NCBI GenBank assembly: GCA_021298935.1
Contig: JAJTHR010000070.1
Span: forward strand, 1-15,370
Length of the DNA: 15,370 bases
Source of the DNA: Parachlamydia sp.
GTDB taxonomy: Bacteria; Chlamydiota; Chlamydiia; Chlamydiales; Parachlamydiaceae
Direction: 5' to 3'
Made by a program: the position numbers and the translations under genes. Positions 15,004 to 15,370 of the stretch are shown in pieces. A model generated the notes under the pieces. It searched no databases. It had not been told where the DNA came from and was given only the letters and a program-made list of their open reading frames with translations. Position 1 is the stretch's first letter. Each line of letters begins with the position of its first letter.

Positions 15004-15239
15004 GTTTCAAAATTAAGCAAAGCCATTTTTGATTCAATCCCGTTTCTTACTTGAAGCCGCCTTATGCACTGCGTACCAAGCACGCGATGGCAGGGAATCA
15101 GCAAGGGAAAGGGATTTTTTTTGCAGCAATTTCCAATTGATCGCGCAGACAGGGGACTTCCGGCCAAAAGAGCAATCTCTTTATAGGAAAGGGTATTTCC
15201 AAATGGGATTTCATCAATGATGCATAAAACCCGTCTCAT
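14985..15239 (-). pseudogene. Remnant of O6-methylguanine-DNA methyltransferase (Ogt type), C-terminal domain
   Basis: The 84 residues carry the DNA-binding helix-turn-helix and alkyl-acceptor site of the Ogt/MGMT family: IPFGNTLSYKEIA (11-23), SARSIGNCCKKNPFP (31-45) and the acceptor motif IPCHRVLG with Cys50. The normal protein is about 150-180 residues, and the N-terminal domain is absent. The frame hits a stop 12 codons upstream. The glycine-rich loop after the acceptor (usually GGF or GYAGG) reads CIRRLQVRN in this frame, while GGF appears in the adjacent frame near 15060, before NGIESK returns in frame, suggesting paired small indels. The MITE-like repeat lies 45 bp upstream and may mark the rearrangement that removed the N-terminus. 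An intact short ATL-like protein is the alternative. Confidence 0.6.
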
Positions 15240-15283
15240 AAAGGGAGGAGTGCATCTAGTGTGTAAGGCTTTTCATCTTCTAA

Positions 15284-15370
15284 TACCATTTCCCAAAAAT
15301 AAAACCATAAAGTTGACTTGTCAGCGCTTCAGATTTAAAAGATCTTTTCGAAGTTGATATCTTTGAATAT
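15284..15370. repeat. MITE-like palindromic repeat, copy 2 (cut by window end)
   Basis: Starting from ATACCATTTCCC, the sequence matches the reverse complement of 3741 down to about 3657 with 2 differences in about 85 bases. The window stops just past the centre of the palindrome (CTTTGAATAT), so the second arm is not seen. No gene lies in it. It begins 45 bp upstream of the ogt-like remnant. Confidence 0.8.

Noticed and set aside
15029..15220. 63-residue plus-strand ORF
   Set aside because: It is antisense to the ogt-like remnant, which carries the PCHR acceptor motif.
1..15370. CRISPR arrays, tRNA or rRNA genes
   Set aside because: No regularly spaced direct repeats, cloverleaf-like segments or rRNA-like sequence were seen on either strand.

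Overview
The window is a low-GC bacterial chromosome segment. It most resembles an amoeba-associated member of the Chlamydiae (Parachlamydia/Protochlamydia type). This is inferred from gene content, not from a marker gene: a eukaryote-like F-box plus leucine-rich-repeat protein, a large coiled-coil protein with paired hydrophobic stretches like a type III secreted Inc-type protein, a secreted caspase-like protease, a putative ADP-ribosyltransferase-like protein, and ordinary housekeeping genes between them. No rRNA, tRNA or CRISPR array was seen.

Layout. 1-583: a decayed reading frame with an acidic tail, closed by a strong hairpin. 623-1069: trmL (wobble-base tRNA methyltransferase). 1204-2916: coiled-coil, two-hydrophobic-patch candidate effector. 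2973-4038: a dead IS256-family transposase with an amber codon, a frameshift, an apparent loss of its middle and an approximately 160-bp palindromic MITE-like repeat sitting in the gap. 4039-4953 (minus): F-box/LRR protein carrying A9 and C8 homopolymer runs. 5022-6692 (minus): YbaL/KefB-type cation/proton antiporter. 6885-7420 (minus): trxA followed by a DUF2905 membrane protein as a small operon. 7557-8516: trhO (tRNA uridine hydroxylase) behind a near-consensus promoter. 8530-9779: small ORF plus ART-like protein, possibly one frameshifted gene. 9784-10596 (minus): cysteine-rich conserved protein resembling DUF116. 10652-13380: a SWI2/SNF2 helicase split by a frameshift at a G run. 13372-13988 (minus): two paralogous small helical proteins separated by a palindrome-bearing spacer. 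14134-15003: secreted caspase-like protease. 14985-15239 (minus): remnant of an O6-methylguanine-DNA methyltransferase. 15284-15370: second copy of the MITE-like repeat, cut by the window edge at its centre.

Functionally there are two themes. One is tRNA wobble modification, redox and ion homeostasis (trmL, trhO, trxA, ybaL). The other is host-interaction candidates, mostly single genes with AT-rich upstream regions (1204, 4039, 8703, 14134). The window shows many broken frames: IS256, SNF2, the ART-like gene, the ogt remnant and the 5' ORF. This fits either a genome with active gene decay or uncorrected indels in the assembly, and reads would separate the two. The strongest candidates for something undescribed are the MITE-like palindromic repeat family (two copies here, 2 differences in about 85 bp), the possible phase-variable F-box effector, and the paired 62-63-residue proteins.
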